DNA from: Gemmatimonadetes bacterium 13_1_40CM_69_22
GTDB lineage: Bacteria > Gemmatimonadota > Gemmatimonadetes > Gemmatimonadales > GWC2-71-9
Assembly (NCBI GenBank): GCA_001917665.1
Contig: MNEL01000042.1
Span: 1-64,000 of the forward strand
Reading direction: 5' to 3'
Length of the DNA: 64,000 nt
Shown: piece by piece, positions 16,988 through 25,881 of the stretch
Layout: every line of letters starts with the position of its first letter
Position numbering within the stretch: position 1 is the first letter of the stretch
Translations under genes and position numbers: made by a program
Notes under the pieces: model-generated
What the model saw: the letters and a program-made list of their open reading frames with translations, nothing else
Told to the model about the DNA's origin: nothing
Database searches by the model: none

Positions 16988-17888
16988 CGGCTGCCCTTTC
17001 CCCCCGCTCCCCCCAGCCGCCCTCGAGCAGGACGACATAGATCGCCGCACCCGTGAGGTCAGCGGTGGCGCCGGGGTTTCTCGCGTTGCGCTCGTCTCGC
17101 AGCTCGCGATCGAGGGCGGCGATTGCCGCCTGTCCCGTGGGTGTGCGCACGCCCCCTGCGTCGATCACGCCACGCGCCCGGCGCTGCACTCGAACCGCTT
17201 CCTCGGGGCCCAGCTTGCGCGCGATGTGCGTGTCGGGCCAGGCGGCGAGCAGGGTGAGATACGCCTCCACGACCGCGTCGCTCCAGGGGAGCCCCGCGGC
17301 GAACGCCCGCCGCAGCGCCGGCGCGCCGGCGTCGAACGTGGTCTGGAAGTCGGTGGCGTACTCGCGCGCGACGGCATCCCGCTCGGCCGCGAGGGCCATC
17401 GCCTCGCGCAACGTCACGGTCGGAGTGCCGGCGACATCCTGGTCCCGCGTGCGGCCGAGGCCGCCGGGCGCGGCGCGGCGGATCGCGGCGTATGCCTCCC
17501 GCGCATCGGCCACGGTGGTCTCAGCGAGCGTGGCGGCGAGGGCGCTCCGCAGCGGCGCGCCATCGGGGGGGAGGCGCAGCGCGGCACGGGCGAGCGGGGC
17601 GAGCAGCAACACCAGGCCGAGGTTGGTGTTGGACGGCGCCCAACGGGCGGTGGCCTCAACGGCGGCGCGGATCGTGGCGCCGAGCGGGTGGTCTCCCGCC
17701 GCGGCGAGTGCCGGGCCAATCGCCACGGCGCTCGCGAGGAAGTCTTCATAGGTCGCGTCGCGGAACGCGGCGAACGGGGACACGTTGCCGGGCTTGGGAG
17801 CGCTCGCTTCGAGCAGGCACGCGAGCTGCGCCGCGGCGGCGACCTCGGCCGCGCGCGCCGGGGCCGTGGCGCCTCCCGTCGGGCTCAG
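16974..17888 (-). CDS. Triphosphoribosyl-dephospho-CoA synthase (CitG/MdcB)-like protein
   Basis: About 304 residues. ACLLEASAPKPGNVSPF, PSNTNLGLVLLLAPL, RTRDQDVAGTPTVTLREAM and PDTHIARKLG are CitG-family motifs. No citrate lyase or malonate decarboxylase genes are present. CitG-like genes recur in H4MPT clusters, where they may attach a ribosyl or phosphoribosyl group. No ATG, GTG or TTG start is available near the expected position. A CTG at 17888 overlaps the RimK stop as CTGA, fitting the NTGA pattern of the other junctions. The only ATG upstream (near 17969) would add 27 unconserved-looking residues. Confidence 0.8.
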   Translation of the reverse strand: MSPTGGATAPARAAEVAAAAQLACLLEASAPKPGNVSPFAAFRDATYEDFLASAVAIGPALAAAGDHPLGATIRAAVEATARWAPSNTNLGLVLLLAPLARAALRLPPDGAPLRSALAATLAETTVADAREAYAAIRRAAPGGLGRTRDQDVAGTPTVTLREAMALAAERDAVAREYATDFQTTFDAGAPALRRAFAAGLPWSDAVVEAYLTLLAAWPDTHIARKLGPEEAVRVQRRARGVIDAGGVRTPTGQAAIAALDRELRDERNARNPGATADLTGAAIYVVLLEGGWGERGERAADGRA

Positions 17889-18790
17889 GGCGGCGTCAGG
17901 CGCCCGAGGAGATGCTCGACGATCGTCGCCGCGACGTCGATGGAGGTTGCTTCCTGCAGGCCGCGCCATCCCGGGATTCCGTTCACCTCGACTACATAGT
18001 GCGTGCCGTCGCGCGCCGGGAGCAGGTCGACGCCGGCGTAGTCGGCGCCGACGGCCCGGGCTGCGCGGAGCGCGAGCTCTGCTTGCGCGGCCGAAAGCGT
18101 GGTCCCCCGCGCTCGCCCGCCGCGCGCCAGGTTCGTCTTCCAGCCGGCCGCGCTGCGCTCGATCGCGCTGACCACGCGGCCCCCTACCACGAAGACCCGC
18201 AAGTCGCAGCCGTCGTGCTCGATGGCGCGCTGAACATAATATACCCCCCGGATCGTCTCCAGCGTCCGGAACACGCGGAACGCCATCTCCTCGGTCGTGA
18301 CGCGCACCATGCCGAGCCCCATCGATCCGAACAGCGGCTTCACGATCACGTCCCCGAGCGTGCGGAACGCCGCCATGGCGTCGTCCGGGCTCTCGCACAC
18401 CACGGTCTCGGGCACTGCGAGCCCCGCCTGCTCGAGGATCGCAGTCGTCCACAGCTTGTCCACGGTGCGCTCGATGGTGCGCGGGGAATTGATCACCGGG
18501 ATGCCCTGCTCCTCGAGCGCGTGCAGCGCATCCACCCGGAAGATGATCTGCTCCAGGGAGCCTGCGGGGATGATGCGCGTGAGCACCGCATCGCAGCGCG
18601 CCAGCTCGACGCCGCGGCTCGTAAAGCCCGGCCGCGAGCCGCCCCCCTCCCCCTCCCCCCGCCCTCCCCCCAGGCGTGCGGCCAGCCCCTCGTAGGGCAG
18701 CACGCGCCCCTCGTGGCCCCGCGCGGCGAGCGCGCGGCACAGTTGATTGGTGTGCCAGCCGTGCCGCGCGGCGAGGATCGCGATGCGCAC
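17885..18790 (-). CDS. RimK-family ATP-grasp ligase, MptN-like
   Basis: 301 residues. The ATP-grasp core shows INSPRTIERTVDKLWTTA, DVIVKPLFGSMGLGMVRV, YYVQRAIEHDGCDLRVFVV and YAGVDLLPARDGTHYVVEVN. In methanogens a RimK-type enzyme adds alpha-L-glutamate to H4MPT (MptN), and methylotroph clusters carry a homologue. The best start is GTG at 18790, three bases after the stop of the preceding lipoprotein gene. A Gly/Glu-rich insertion of about 15 residues (GGGRGEGEGGG) near residue 45 is encoded by a purine-rich run and is probably a variable loop. Confidence 0.85.
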   Translation of the reverse strand: MRIAILAARHGWHTNQLCRALAARGHEGRVLPYEGLAARLGGGRGEGEGGGSRPGFTSRGVELARCDAVLTRIIPAGSLEQIIFRVDALHALEEQGIPVINSPRTIERTVDKLWTTAILEQAGLAVPETVVCESPDDAMAAFRTLGDVIVKPLFGSMGLGMVRVTTEEMAFRVFRTLETIRGVYYVQRAIEHDGCDLRVFVVGGRVVSAIERSAAGWKTNLARGGRARGTTLSAAQAELALRAARAVGADYAGVDLLPARDGTHYVVEVNGIPGWRGLQEATSIDVAATIVEHLLGRLTPP

Positions 18791-18792
18791 CG

Positions 18793-19194
18793 CTAATTCG
18801 TCTTTTCGCCGATCAGGATGGTCACGCCGCCCGTAGCAAAGTTGGCGAGATCCGCCGCCGCCGCCTTGAACCCCGGCGTGGCGATCCCCTTCTCGAGCGC
18901 GGCTCGGGACTCCCATCGGAGGTCGGCCATGCGGTATAGCGTCGGCCGCTGGCCGTCGATGGTCGCCGCGAACTTCACCAACTCCACGCGCGTGACCCCG
19001 ATCTCCTGTGCGTGGGAAGCGAACAGCGGCACGTGCTTCTCGGCGTAGTACTTCTCGAACGCCGCGGTGTCCTTCGGCTGGTTGTACAGCACGAGCACCG
19101 ACGCCTGTACGCCGACGGGCGGGGGCGGGGCGGCCTCCTTGGTGCACGCCGTCAGCATGGCGACGGCGCAGAGACTGAGTAACGAACGCTGCAT
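18793..19194 (-). CDS. EthD-family lipoprotein
   Basis: 133 residues. A lipoprotein signal (CAVAMLTACTKEA, Cys17) is followed by an EthD-type dimeric ferredoxin-like domain: VLVLYNQPKDTAAFEKYY, KHVPLFASH and PTLYRMADLRW. Homologues occur with ether- or quinone-oxidising systems, and the function of most is unknown. GAAGGAG lies seven bases before the ATG. It sits between mch and the RimK-like gene, so it is the only apparent envelope protein within the cofactor operon. A link to C1 metabolism is possible but not shown. Confidence 0.8.
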   Translation of the reverse strand: MQRSLLSLCAVAMLTACTKEAAPPPPVGVQASVLVLYNQPKDTAAFEKYYAEKHVPLFASHAQEIGVTRVELVKFAATIDGQRPTLYRMADLRWESRAALEKGIATPGFKAAAADLANFATGGVTILIGEKTN

Positions 19195-19232
19195 GGAATC
19201 GCTCCTTCGTCGTGGGGAGTGGGCGCGACGTG

Positions 19233-20198
19233 TCAGCTCTCGACGAGCGACGCGCGCAGCACCTCGGGGTTGAGCCGTCCCGCGTGGTACGTCTTCCCGC
19301 TCTGGGCGCTCGTCAGCCACACCTCCGCCGGGCTGAACAGCAGCGGGTCGATCTTGTAGAAGTCTCCTGCGTACCGCTTGAAGATCTCGGAGAACGGCGT
19401 GCCGTAGTCCTTCGAGGCGGAGGCCGGGATCTTGGGTACGAGGTCGGCGAGCAGGGCGTCCTCGGCGTTCACGGTGTAGCGCGCCTGCCCACCGTACAGG
19501 ATGCAGTCGTTGGTGCGGCCGATGGCGCGCAGGTCGTTCTTGGCGACCGGCGGCAGCGCGGCCGTGCCGATGCCGCTCACGATCTGCTTCAGGTCGAATC
19601 CCAGTGTGTCCATCTTGTGCAGCCCGGTTTCGAGGATGCGGGCCGCGATCTGCACGCCGCCCGCCAGGCTCGCCGTCGGCGCCACGACGAACGTGAGCTG
19701 CGGCGGCGCGAGCCCCGCCTTCCGGCCCACCCACGCGGCCACCGCGTCCGTCGGGGCGTTCCGCGTCTCGAGCACCAGCACCCCGCGCTCCGCCGTCTCG
19801 CCGTAGCCGAGCTTCTCGAACAGCTCCCGCTCCACTCGGGCATGGGCACGGAGCGGCCCCGAGCCCATCGCGAAGTATTTGTCAACCTGGATTGCCCAGC
19901 CGGCGTACTGGGAGGCCATGCAGCTCACCGCCGGGTGGTCGGTCCACACCCGCACGCCGGGCCACGGGTCGCCGCCGATCTGGACTGGCGTGTAGTCGAC
20001 GTGGCCAATCCCGCCCATGCAGATCTCGGCGAGCGCGAGCCCCGCGCCATAGCCCCCCGGCATGTCGATGCCGGCGTCGATGACCCGCGCGCCGCACGGC
20101 AAGGTCCGCACGGCGACCCGCATCGCGTCGGCCTTCGCCGCCATCTGGTCCGCAATCTCCCAGGCACGAGCGTTCAGGCGCAGCGCCCCGCTGCTCAT
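19233..20198 (-). CDS. mch: Methenyl-H4MPT cyclohydrolase
   Basis: 321 residues, the usual length. The enzyme converts methenyl-H4MPT to 5-formyl-H4MPT in the cytoplasm. Family features are LPCGARVIDAGIDMPGGYGAG, EICMGGIGHVDYTP, AGWAIQVDKYFAMGSGPLRA and GRTNDCILYGGQARYTV. The ATG overlaps the fhcC stop (ATGA), placing it directly after the formyltransferase/hydrolase genes that use its product. No missing motif is noted. Confidence 0.96.
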   Translation of the reverse strand: MSSGALRLNARAWEIADQMAAKADAMRVAVRTLPCGARVIDAGIDMPGGYGAGLALAEICMGGIGHVDYTPVQIGGDPWPGVRVWTDHPAVSCMASQYAGWAIQVDKYFAMGSGPLRAHARVERELFEKLGYGETAERGVLVLETRNAPTDAVAAWVGRKAGLAPPQLTFVVAPTASLAGGVQIAARILETGLHKMDTLGFDLKQIVSGIGTAALPPVAKNDLRAIGRTNDCILYGGQARYTVNAEDALLADLVPKIPASASKDYGTPFSEIFKRYAGDFYKIDPLLFSPAEVWLTSAQSGKTYHAGRLNPEVLRASLVES

Positions 20199-20959
20199 TC
20201 CGCCACCCAATGCAGGATCTCTCCCTTGCCCAGCTCGGCGAGGTCGCCCGAATGACGCTCGTACCGCCCGGCGATGTGCCGGTCCTCGACGGCGAGTCCG
20301 TAGCGGGCGCGCAGGTAGCGCAGCAGGACGGGGACGTGCGGTGGCTGGTACGTGCAGGCGTACCGGAACGTCGCCGGGCACTCGATGGCCCCGAGCGCCA
20401 CGATCGACCCGCGCTTGAGGAAGCGGCCCGCGCCCGCTGCCGTGCTGCCGAACACCACCACTGTACCGGCGATCATTGCCCTCCCCGTTCGCGGTCCCGC
20501 ATTCCCCGTCACCACGATGAGCCCGCGCCGTGCCCCGGCGCCCGCCCGCGCGCCTGCGTCGCCTCGAATGACGATCTCTCCGCCCGCCATCCCGCGGGAC
20601 GCCCCCGGGCGCGCGCCCCCCGCATTCTCGCCGGCGCTTCCGTGCACGTCGATCCGGCCGCCCTCCATGGCGAGGCCGAGGTCAGGCCCGACGTTGCCGG
20701 CGATGAGCATTTCGCCTCCGGCCATCCCGGTGCCCACACCCTCGACCCGCTCCAGGTCGCCTTCGATCCGCAGGGACGTGGAGCGCTCGCCCGTCACGGT
20801 GAAAAAGTCGCCCAAGCGCGCGCGCCGCCCGCCGTGTAGCACGGGCAGCTCCCCGATGGCGCGCGCATCGAGCGACGCAAATCGGTCGGCGACGATGCAA
20901 TCCGCGACGAGCGTGTGCGCAGGCGCGGTGGCGAGCGTCAGCACGACGGTGTCGCTCAT
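20195..20959 (-). CDS. fhcC: Formyltransferase/hydrolase complex subunit C
   Basis: 254 residues. The protein is made of glycine-rich repeats of the GXXGXXMXXG type (EGVGTGMAGGEMLIAGNVG, MAGGEIVIRGDAGARAGAG, MIAGTVVVFG). These form the parallel beta-helix of formylmethanofuran dehydrogenase subunit C and glutamate synthase GlxC. In methylotrophs it is part of the Fhc complex that frees formate from formyl-H4MPT through a methanofuran-like carrier. It overlaps fhcD and mch by four bases each. Confidence 0.95.
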   Translation of the reverse strand: MSDTVVLTLATAPAHTLVADCIVADRFASLDARAIGELPVLHGGRRARLGDFFTVTGERSTSLRIEGDLERVEGVGTGMAGGEMLIAGNVGPDLGLAMEGGRIDVHGSAGENAGGARPGASRGMAGGEIVIRGDAGARAGAGARRGLIVVTGNAGPRTGRAMIAGTVVVFGSTAAGAGRFLKRGSIVALGAIECPATFRYACTYQPPHVPVLLRYLRARYGLAVEDRHIAGRYERHSGDLAELGKGEILHWVAE

Positions 20960-21846
20960 GCCATGATCTTTCTGAGATGAAAGTGATGCGGCCCCAGCTT
21001 ACCGCCGTAATTCCCCGCCGTGATCCCCTGCACGCCGGGCCGGCACGCTGCGCGGATCCCGGCTTGCATCGCCGCCTCGATCGCCGGAGCGTCCGTCCCG
21101 TCGAGCACGATCTCGAGCACGCTGTTCACGCCCGCCGGCACCCGTGACTCGGTGATGGCGCGGAGCGTGGGGTCGAAGGCGTCGTTGGTCGTGGCGATCA
21201 TGTTTCGGTAGCGCTTCGAGCCCACCTTGCTCCCGCTCCGCACGACGCCCCCCGGGAACGGGAGGATCACCCCCGGGAGGTCAGTCATCGCCAGGACGGC
21301 GGCCTCCGCCGCCGCGAGTGCCGCGTCGACGTCCCCGGCGAGGATCAGAAAGTTGCCGCCGCCCACCCCCTTCTGCATCCCGAACGTCTCCTCGACGAGG
21401 AACTCTCCCTCCATCACCGGTAGGCGCCAATAGCGCTTGCCCCCGATCACCTTGCTTGCCTGGAACCCGTCACCGAACACCCGCAGCGCCTTGCCAACGG
21501 CGAGCCGATCGGGGACGTCGGGGAGGCCGTCGAAGCAGGCGGTCGTGGGACAGGTGAGCACGGTCTGGCCGATCCGCACGATCAGCTGTTGCGGCAGGCT
21601 TTCCTTGTCCATCGTCAGGAACAGCACGCTGACGCCGGGGCGCCCGTCGGGAGTCGCGCTTTCCGGCAGCTCGCGCTCGATTCCCGCCTCGCACTTGCAA
21701 CCGATCACCGACGTGGCGAAGCCCGTAAGTTTCACGGCTGCTGCTCTCGCCCACTTCGGGTTCCGCCCGGTGATGATCAGCCGGGCGACCCGCATCGTGA
21801 ACGCCTCGGCGAACGTGTCGTCGATGGCGACGCCGTTGATCTTCAT
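20956..21846 (-). CDS. fhcD: Formylmethanofuran:H4MPT formyltransferase, Fhc subunit D
   Basis: 296 residues, as in Ftr/FhcD. The enzyme transfers the formyl group from H4MPT to the methanofuran-type carrier. Conserved parts visible are INGVAIDDTFAEAF, TGFATSVIGCKCEAGIE, FGDGFQASK, FGMQKGVGGGNFLILAG and KVGSKRYRNMIATTNDA. It overlaps fhcA upstream and fhcC downstream by ATGA. The order fhcB-A-D-C in transcription is the one known from methylotrophic proteobacteria. Confidence 0.96.
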   Translation of the reverse strand: MKINGVAIDDTFAEAFTMRVARLIITGRNPKWARAAAVKLTGFATSVIGCKCEAGIERELPESATPDGRPGVSVLFLTMDKESLPQQLIVRIGQTVLTCPTTACFDGLPDVPDRLAVGKALRVFGDGFQASKVIGGKRYWRLPVMEGEFLVEETFGMQKGVGGGNFLILAGDVDAALAAAEAAVLAMTDLPGVILPFPGGVVRSGSKVGSKRYRNMIATTNDAFDPTLRAITESRVPAGVNSVLEIVLDGTDAPAIEAAMQAGIRAACRPGVQGITAGNYGGKLGPHHFHLRKIMA

Positions 21847-23477
21847 GATACCGGCTCCGCCCCGTAGTTCTCGAACGAGACGCAGGCGTAGTCTTGGAAG
21901 AAGCGCTTCAGGTCCTTCGTGACGGCGGCGTCGTACTCGGGGCGCACTGCCAGCCGGCGTCCGGCGGGCGCCCGGCGCAGTTGGCCCTCCTCGACCACGA
22001 TGGTCCCACCTTTGATCACGTGGCGCGGCGTCGCAAACATCTGCGCGCGGTCGGGATGGTCCGCGTAGATGGTCACGTCGGCGTCCGCACCCGCGCCCAG
22101 GTGTCCCTTGGTCGTCAGGCCGAGCAGGCGCGCGGGGCCCGCGCGCGTGATGATGGCGATCTCGGACAGCGTGTACTCGCGTGCCAGCCCGTCGAGCAGC
22201 GCGCTCCCCGCGAACATCTTCTGGTTGACCCGCTTCAACTGCTCGTCCCGGTAGGTCCGGTCCATGAGCAGGCGGATGAGCTGCGGATAGGAGAGGAAGG
22301 ACCCGCCATTCGGGTGATCGGTAGAGAGCACCACGCGCCACGGATCGCGCGCCAGCAGGAACAGCTCGAGCCCCACCGCCCATTGCAGCGCCGCGACCGC
22401 GGCCTGCTCGCGGTACGCGTACGGGACGATGCCGCACCCCGTCTCGAGCTCGCTGTCCACGTTCACCCACTTGCGGCCGGTGCTCGTGTACAAGAGGTGC
22501 TCGACCGGCGCATCGGCGGTGAGGGTCGTCGCCGGCCCGAACATCACCTGGCCCACGTCCGCACTGATTTCCGGATGGGCGTTCACATGCTCGATCACGT
22601 CCCGCGCGGCGGACTTCCACCCCTTCCCCCGCTCCCCACCGTAGCTGTGGAACTGGAGATGCGTGAAGTGCGCGCGCTGGCCCGCCAGCGCCTGCATGCT
22701 CTGGAGCGTCGTCGCGACGTTCCCCGGTTGACCCAGGTTATTGCAGTGAATGTGCACCGGGTGCGGAAGCTCGAGTGTGTTGGCGGCGCCCGCGAGCACC
22801 TCCAGGATCTTCCGCGCGGTCACGCTGCTCGACCCCACCGGATCGTCGATCCCGCCTACGTTGCGCTCTGCCCCCCCCGACTTCCAGCGCGCGATGCCGC
22901 CCGGGTTCACGATCTTGATCGCGTAGGCTCGGGTGGCTCCGAGGAGCCACGCCACATACTGGCGCACTCGTGCCAGCTCGCCTGCCACCAGCTGGCGCAG
23001 CAGATAGTCGTCGTTGCCGAGCAGCACGAAACAGCCCGCATCGATGATCGGCGTATCGTCGAGCTCGGCGTGGGCATGCCGGGCCGCGAGCGGAGCGACC
23101 GCCGCTTCCATCGCGGTCGTGTAGCCGAGGCCGGCATAGCGGTAGCCCGTCGTGAACGTGCTCGGGATCGTGCCGCCCGTCCCCGACCGCGCGATTGCGC
23201 CGTCTGCGAGCCTCGGCGCGGGCACCGGATCGGCGGCGTGCTCCTCCGGCAGCAACCGGCGGCCCTGGTTGACGCTCGAGCCGGCGATGTGTGCGTGGAT
23301 GTCGACGCCCCCCGGCATCACGATCATCCCGCGCGCGTCGAGCCGCGGTACGTTGGAGGGGAGCTCGACTACGATGCGATCGCCCTCGATGCACACGTCG
23401 CGCACCTCCCCATCCACCCCGTTCGCCGGATCGTACACCGTGCCGCCGCTGATGCGGAGCCGCGAGGCAGCGCTCAT
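21843..23477 (-). CDS. fhcA: Formyltransferase/hydrolase complex subunit A (metal-dependent amidohydrolase)
   Basis: 544 residues. It hydrolyses the formyl carrier to formate. Amidohydrolase signatures are the zinc-binding HxH in GGVDIHAHIAGS, the likely carboxylated lysine in YAIKIVNPGG, further histidines in HPVHIHCNNLG and HFTHLQFHSYGG, and VLSTDHPNGG near the C-terminal side of the barrel. The similarity is to formylmethanofuran dehydrogenase subunit A (FwdA/FmdA). Start and stop overlap fhcB and fhcD. Confidence 0.95.
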   Translation of the reverse strand: MSAASRLRISGGTVYDPANGVDGEVRDVCIEGDRIVVELPSNVPRLDARGMIVMPGGVDIHAHIAGSSVNQGRRLLPEEHAADPVPAPRLADGAIARSGTGGTIPSTFTTGYRYAGLGYTTAMEAAVAPLAARHAHAELDDTPIIDAGCFVLLGNDDYLLRQLVAGELARVRQYVAWLLGATRAYAIKIVNPGGIARWKSGGAERNVGGIDDPVGSSSVTARKILEVLAGAANTLELPHPVHIHCNNLGQPGNVATTLQSMQALAGQRAHFTHLQFHSYGGERGKGWKSAARDVIEHVNAHPEISADVGQVMFGPATTLTADAPVEHLLYTSTGRKWVNVDSELETGCGIVPYAYREQAAVAALQWAVGLELFLLARDPWRVVLSTDHPNGGSFLSYPQLIRLLMDRTYRDEQLKRVNQKMFAGSALLDGLAREYTLSEIAIITRAGPARLLGLTTKGHLGAGADADVTIYADHPDRAQMFATPRHVIKGGTIVVEEGQLRRAPAGRRLAVRPEYDAAVTKDLKRFFQDYACVSFENYGAEPVS

Positions 23478-24724
23478 GCGCCGAGCCGCTCGCGCAGCGA
23501 GCGCAGCGCGCCGGCCGCGGTGGGCGGGCCTGTGAGCACAGGCCGCAGCGGCAGTGGCACGTCGTCCATCCGGAACGCCGTGCCGCCCTCATGGATGCCC
23601 GCGATGCCGGTGTCCAGCGCGACCGCTGGCTTGAACGACGCTGCGCTCACCCGCGGCCCGATCGCGACGGTCACGAGCGGCGCCAGTCCCGTGGCCATCG
23701 GCTCGGGGACGCTCGCCGGTGAGCCGATCACCAGCGCGGCGTCGATCTCACCGGCGGCGAGCAGCGCCACCGCGCCCGGCTGGGGGCGGTAGGTGGGATA
23801 CCCCGGCGCGAAGTCCACCGCGAACGGAAAGCCGGTCTGCCAGGTGAACACTGCGTCCGCGCCCGAGCGGTTTCCTCCGCCGCGCAGCACGACCAGCGCG
23901 CAGCGGGTCGGCGCGTTGAGCGCCTGCGCGAGCGTCACGAGCGCCTCCGCCACGTCCGGGTCGGCCGGGGCGGCGCCCGGCTCCCCGTCGGCGACGAGCG
24001 CCACGTAGCGGCCCGCGCTCATGCGCCGCGCGAGCTCCACAGCGGACCGGAACCGCTCGTGGTCTGTGGCCACTCGGCCCTGCACCGTCGCGCGCATGAC
24101 GCCGAGCGCGTCCATCTCGTCCCCGGGCGCGACCGCGACACGGGCGGCGGCATCCCCGGGCCCACGCCGCGCGCCCACGTCCACCGCGATCACCGTGCGA
24201 CTCCTCCGGCCCTCGGGGGTCTGGAGGCCCTGCGGCTCAACGGCGTAGCGCGAGGTGAAGCGCGGGTAGCGCTCCGCCGGGTCCGTGCCCCAGAACACGA
24301 TCACGTCGGCCCGCTGGCGGATCTCACCCAGCGTTGCCGCGGCCCGGCCGCGCCGCTGGGCGGCGAGAATCCCGGCTGCCGCGCCGGAGCTGACGCTGTC
24401 GAGCATCGCGCCGAGACGATCGCCCAGCGCCACGGCTTCGCGCTGCGCTTCGCAGGACAGGTCGGCGGCGAGGTACACGAGCGGCCGCTGCGCTGCCCTC
24501 AGGAGTCGCGCGGCTTCATCGAGCGCCTGCTCGAGCGGCGCCGTGCGGCCGTGAACCCGCACGTCCGGCGTCATCGTGCCGTCGCCGAACCACGCGGCGC
24601 CCAACGCGCAGGCGTTCCGTGCTTCGCCAATGCGATCGTGCTGTAGGACGACGGTGATATCGTCACAGGCGCATCCGCAGCCAAGGCAGGTGACGTGCTC
24701 GACTCTCCGCGTAGCGGCGCTCAT
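23474..24724 (-). CDS. fhcB: Formyltransferase/hydrolase complex subunit B
   Basis: 416 residues, similar to the molybdopterin-type subunit B of formylmethanofuran dehydrogenase. The N-terminal cysteine-rich motif CLGCGCACDD is followed by RNACALGAAWFGDG and VIVFWGTDPAERYPRF. Bacterial FhcB is shorter than the archaeal enzyme and is thought not to carry out the redox reaction. It is the first of the four fhc genes, overlapping an ATP-grasp gene upstream (ATGA at 24721-24724) and fhcA downstream. Confidence 0.93.
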   Translation of the reverse strand: MSAATRRVEHVTCLGCGCACDDITVVLQHDRIGEARNACALGAAWFGDGTMTPDVRVHGRTAPLEQALDEAARLLRAAQRPLVYLAADLSCEAQREAVALGDRLGAMLDSVSSGAAAGILAAQRRGRAAATLGEIRQRADVIVFWGTDPAERYPRFTSRYAVEPQGLQTPEGRRSRTVIAVDVGARRGPGDAAARVAVAPGDEMDALGVMRATVQGRVATDHERFRSAVELARRMSAGRYVALVADGEPGAAPADPDVAEALVTLAQALNAPTRCALVVLRGGGNRSGADAVFTWQTGFPFAVDFAPGYPTYRPQPGAVALLAAGEIDAALVIGSPASVPEPMATGLAPLVTVAIGPRVSAASFKPAVALDTGIAGIHEGGTAFRMDDVPLPLRPVLTGPPTAAGALRSLRERLGA

Positions 24725-25881
24725 GCGCTGCCCATGAGCGGCGCCTGGAGCGCGTGATAGATCCCGCGGGCCCGTTGCACGAGCCCAGCGTAGCAGGATT
24801 GTTGATCCTTGCCGCTGGCGAACACGGTGCATACCGGCTGGCCCCGCGCGATCCGCTGGCCCGGCACGGGGATGTCGCGGATGTCGTCGTCCTCGAGCCA
24901 CGCCGACGTGTCGCCGACCTGCACGTCCCCCTGGGCGTAAACGATCGCCTTGCCGACGGCGTCCGGACGGCGCCTGGCGGCCTCGAGGTCGAAGCGCGGC
25001 AGCGCACCGGCGCAGGCCCGCGCGTGCGTCTCGAAGATCGAGATGCCGTAGGCGCGCTCGACCAGCTCCATGGAGGCGGTGTAGCGCGGGTTCACGTCGA
25101 CCGGGTACCAGTACTTCCCGCGCTCCGCGATCAGGTCGATGCCGTTCAGGCCGACGAGCCCGAACGCTGCGGCCGCGGCGTTCGCGATGCGCCACGCCTG
25201 CTCGCACGGATCGAACAACTCGTGAGCGATCCGGTCTCCTGCGCTCGCCAGAATGCTGCCGCAATACCGAAACCCCTCGACGCCGAAGGCCGGATCGCCC
25301 ACCAGCATCCGCGAGATCCCCAGCGGCACGGCCCGGCCGCCCGCCGCTACGAACACGATGGACCCTGGAGCGCCGACGACCTGCTGCTGCAGGTACCACC
25401 CCTTCGGCACCGGCTCGCCCGCCCGGTAGAGGCGCACCCCCCTCCCCCCTCCCGACGCCCGTGGCTTGAGCAGCCAGCGAAAGTCCAGCGGCTCGCCCGT
25501 CGTGGGGCCCGAGAAGGTGAGGGGGAAGGCGTGATTGATGGTGGAAAGCGCGCGCATCGGGTCGCGGGCGCGCGGCAGCAGCGCTGGCGGGTTTCCCCAG
25601 AGCGGGCGGCCATGGGCGAGGGCGCGCACCGCTCGCGGGTGGTTCTCGAAGCTCGCCACGTAGGCGACCGCGTCGCACGCGACGAAGCGTCCCTGCTGCA
25701 CTGCGAGGGCGACACTGAACCGGCCTCGCGGCGTCCGCGCCACCGCCACCTGCCGGCAACGGGCGCGCAAGTCGAGGTCTCCAAACCCGTCCACCGCGAC
25801 CACGTCATACCCCGCCCGCGCGGCCGATTCGGCGAACCCACGCGTCGAAACGCCGGCGATGAGCACGCGGGTCGGCGTCAC
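24721..25881 (-). CDS. ATP-grasp family protein, H4MPT/methanofuran-linked
   Basis: 386 residues. The ATP-grasp core is seen in FRWLLKPRASGGGRGVRLY, YLQQQVVGAPGSIVFVA, LVGLNGIDLIAERGKYWYPV and VDVNPRYTASMELVE. The N-terminal VLIAGVSTRGFAESAARAGYDVVAVD is the PurK-like Rossmann part. Context beside fhcB and the presence of mfnB and mfnF make a ligase for the carrier side chain plausible, for example a tyramine-glutamate ligase analogue (MfnD). That is inference. It starts with GTG at 25881 and overlaps the DUF1464 stop. Confidence 0.82.
   Translation of the reverse strand: MTPTRVLIAGVSTRGFAESAARAGYDVVAVDGFGDLDLRARCRQVAVARTPRGRFSVALAVQQGRFVACDAVAYVASFENHPRAVRALAHGRPLWGNPPALLPRARDPMRALSTINHAFPLTFSGPTTGEPLDFRWLLKPRASGGGRGVRLYRAGEPVPKGWYLQQQVVGAPGSIVFVAAGGRAVPLGISRMLVGDPAFGVEGFRYCGSILASAGDRIAHELFDPCEQAWRIANAAAAAFGLVGLNGIDLIAERGKYWYPVDVNPRYTASMELVERAYGISIFETHARACAGALPRFDLEAARRRPDAVGKAIVYAQGDVQVGDTSAWLEDDDIRDIPVPGQRIARGQPVCTVFASGKDQQSCYAGLVQRARGIYHALQAPLMGSA

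Noticed and set aside
16974..17888. CitG of a citrate lyase system
   Set aside because: No citrate lyase or malonate decarboxylase subunits in the window; the context is H4MPT synthesis.
20195..24724. Archaeal-type formylmethanofuran dehydrogenase for CO2 reduction
   Set aside because: The four-gene BADC order with FhcD matches the bacterial formyltransferase/hydrolase complex, and no iron-sulfur subunits (FwdE-G types) are present.
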